DNA of 24,574 nt from CAYJLW01 sp964370965 (GTDB lineage Bacteria > Actinomycetota > Acidimicrobiia > UBA2766), in contig CAYJLW010000061.1 of assembly GCA_964370965.1 (NCBI GenBank), positions 1-24,574 on the forward strand, written 5' to 3'. Of this stretch, positions 24,481 through 24,574 are shown one piece after another. The position numbers and the translations under genes are program-made. The notes beneath the pieces were generated by a model that saw only the letters and a list, made by a program, of their open reading frames with translations, did not search any database and was not told the origin of the DNA. Numbering within the stretch: the first letter of the stretch is position 1; every line of letters starts with the position of its first letter.

Positions 24481-24574
24481 GGCGCCCCTCCCCCGTTCTG
24501 GGGAGCCCACCTCCGGATAGGGCCTGTTGCTGATTTGTGGGTCCTGGTCGATGCGGTCGTCGGCTGGCCAGCGG
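24481..24574. other. Right edge of window, no assignable gene
   Basis: This is 94 bp upstream of the SDR promoter. No complete gene is present. From about 24522 the sequence GGGCCTGTTGCTGATTTG begins a segment less GC-rich than its neighbours. The first bases faintly resemble the outer end of some insertion sequences, but one edge is too little to decide. Confidence 0.25.

Noticed and set aside
24481..24574. Insertion-sequence end
   Set aside because: Only a faint resemblance at GGGCCTGTTGC; no transposase or second inverted repeat is in the window.

Overview
The window is very GC-rich, with long shadow frames opposite almost every gene. It carries an actinobacterial housekeeping order (leuS ... 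comEA-comEC-...-holA-rpsT-lepA). Together with the accessory genes (sulfatase, SDR, PaaI thioesterase, carboxymuconolactone-decarboxylase family), this suggests an Actinomycetota chromosome, plausibly class Acidimicrobiia. The class is inferred from gene content only; no rRNA or tRNA was seen. A 100-N gap at 14237-14336 flanked by an identical 55-mer shows that this is a draft, probably metagenomic, scaffold.

Positions 1-8480 are the housekeeping block, mostly on the minus strand. They hold a possible broken secreted-protein gene at the left edge, then lepA, divergent rpsT, holA, a FolP2-type dihydropteroate synthase homologue, comEC, comEA and a zinc-finger methyltransferase. comEA and comEC supply the DNA receptor and membrane channel of a competence machine, and holA is the clamp-loader delta subunit. 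The folP2-like gene is inserted between comEC and holA and is translationally overlapped with both.

Positions 8480-14660 hold an S33-type alpha/beta hydrolase, a 5'-truncated von Willebrand A gene remnant, leuS, a carboxymuconolactone-decarboxylase-like gene and a PaaI-type thioesterase. They also hold an unusual concentration of intergenic inverted and direct repeats and the assembly gap.

Positions 14660-24574 are accessory. They contain a sulfatase with a non-standard formylglycine motif and a regulator with a C-terminal SARP-like winged helix plus BTAD. Next come an apparently undescribed 1660-residue secreted protein ending in a PKD-like domain, and an SDR oxidoreductase. The large secreted protein is preceded by short direct repeats, two of them 11 bp apart, a layout reminiscent of SARP operators. 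The SARP-like gene lies directly downstream on the same strand, so the two could form a regulator-target pair (inference). The sulfatase and SDR genes share a TGAAC-type 14-bp palindrome at their promoters, suggesting common TetR-like control.

Several genes (lepA, leuS, the decarboxylase-like gene, the sulfatase) have a TANNNT box 6-7 nt before an RTG start and no Shine-Dalgarno sequence, which fits leaderless transcription.
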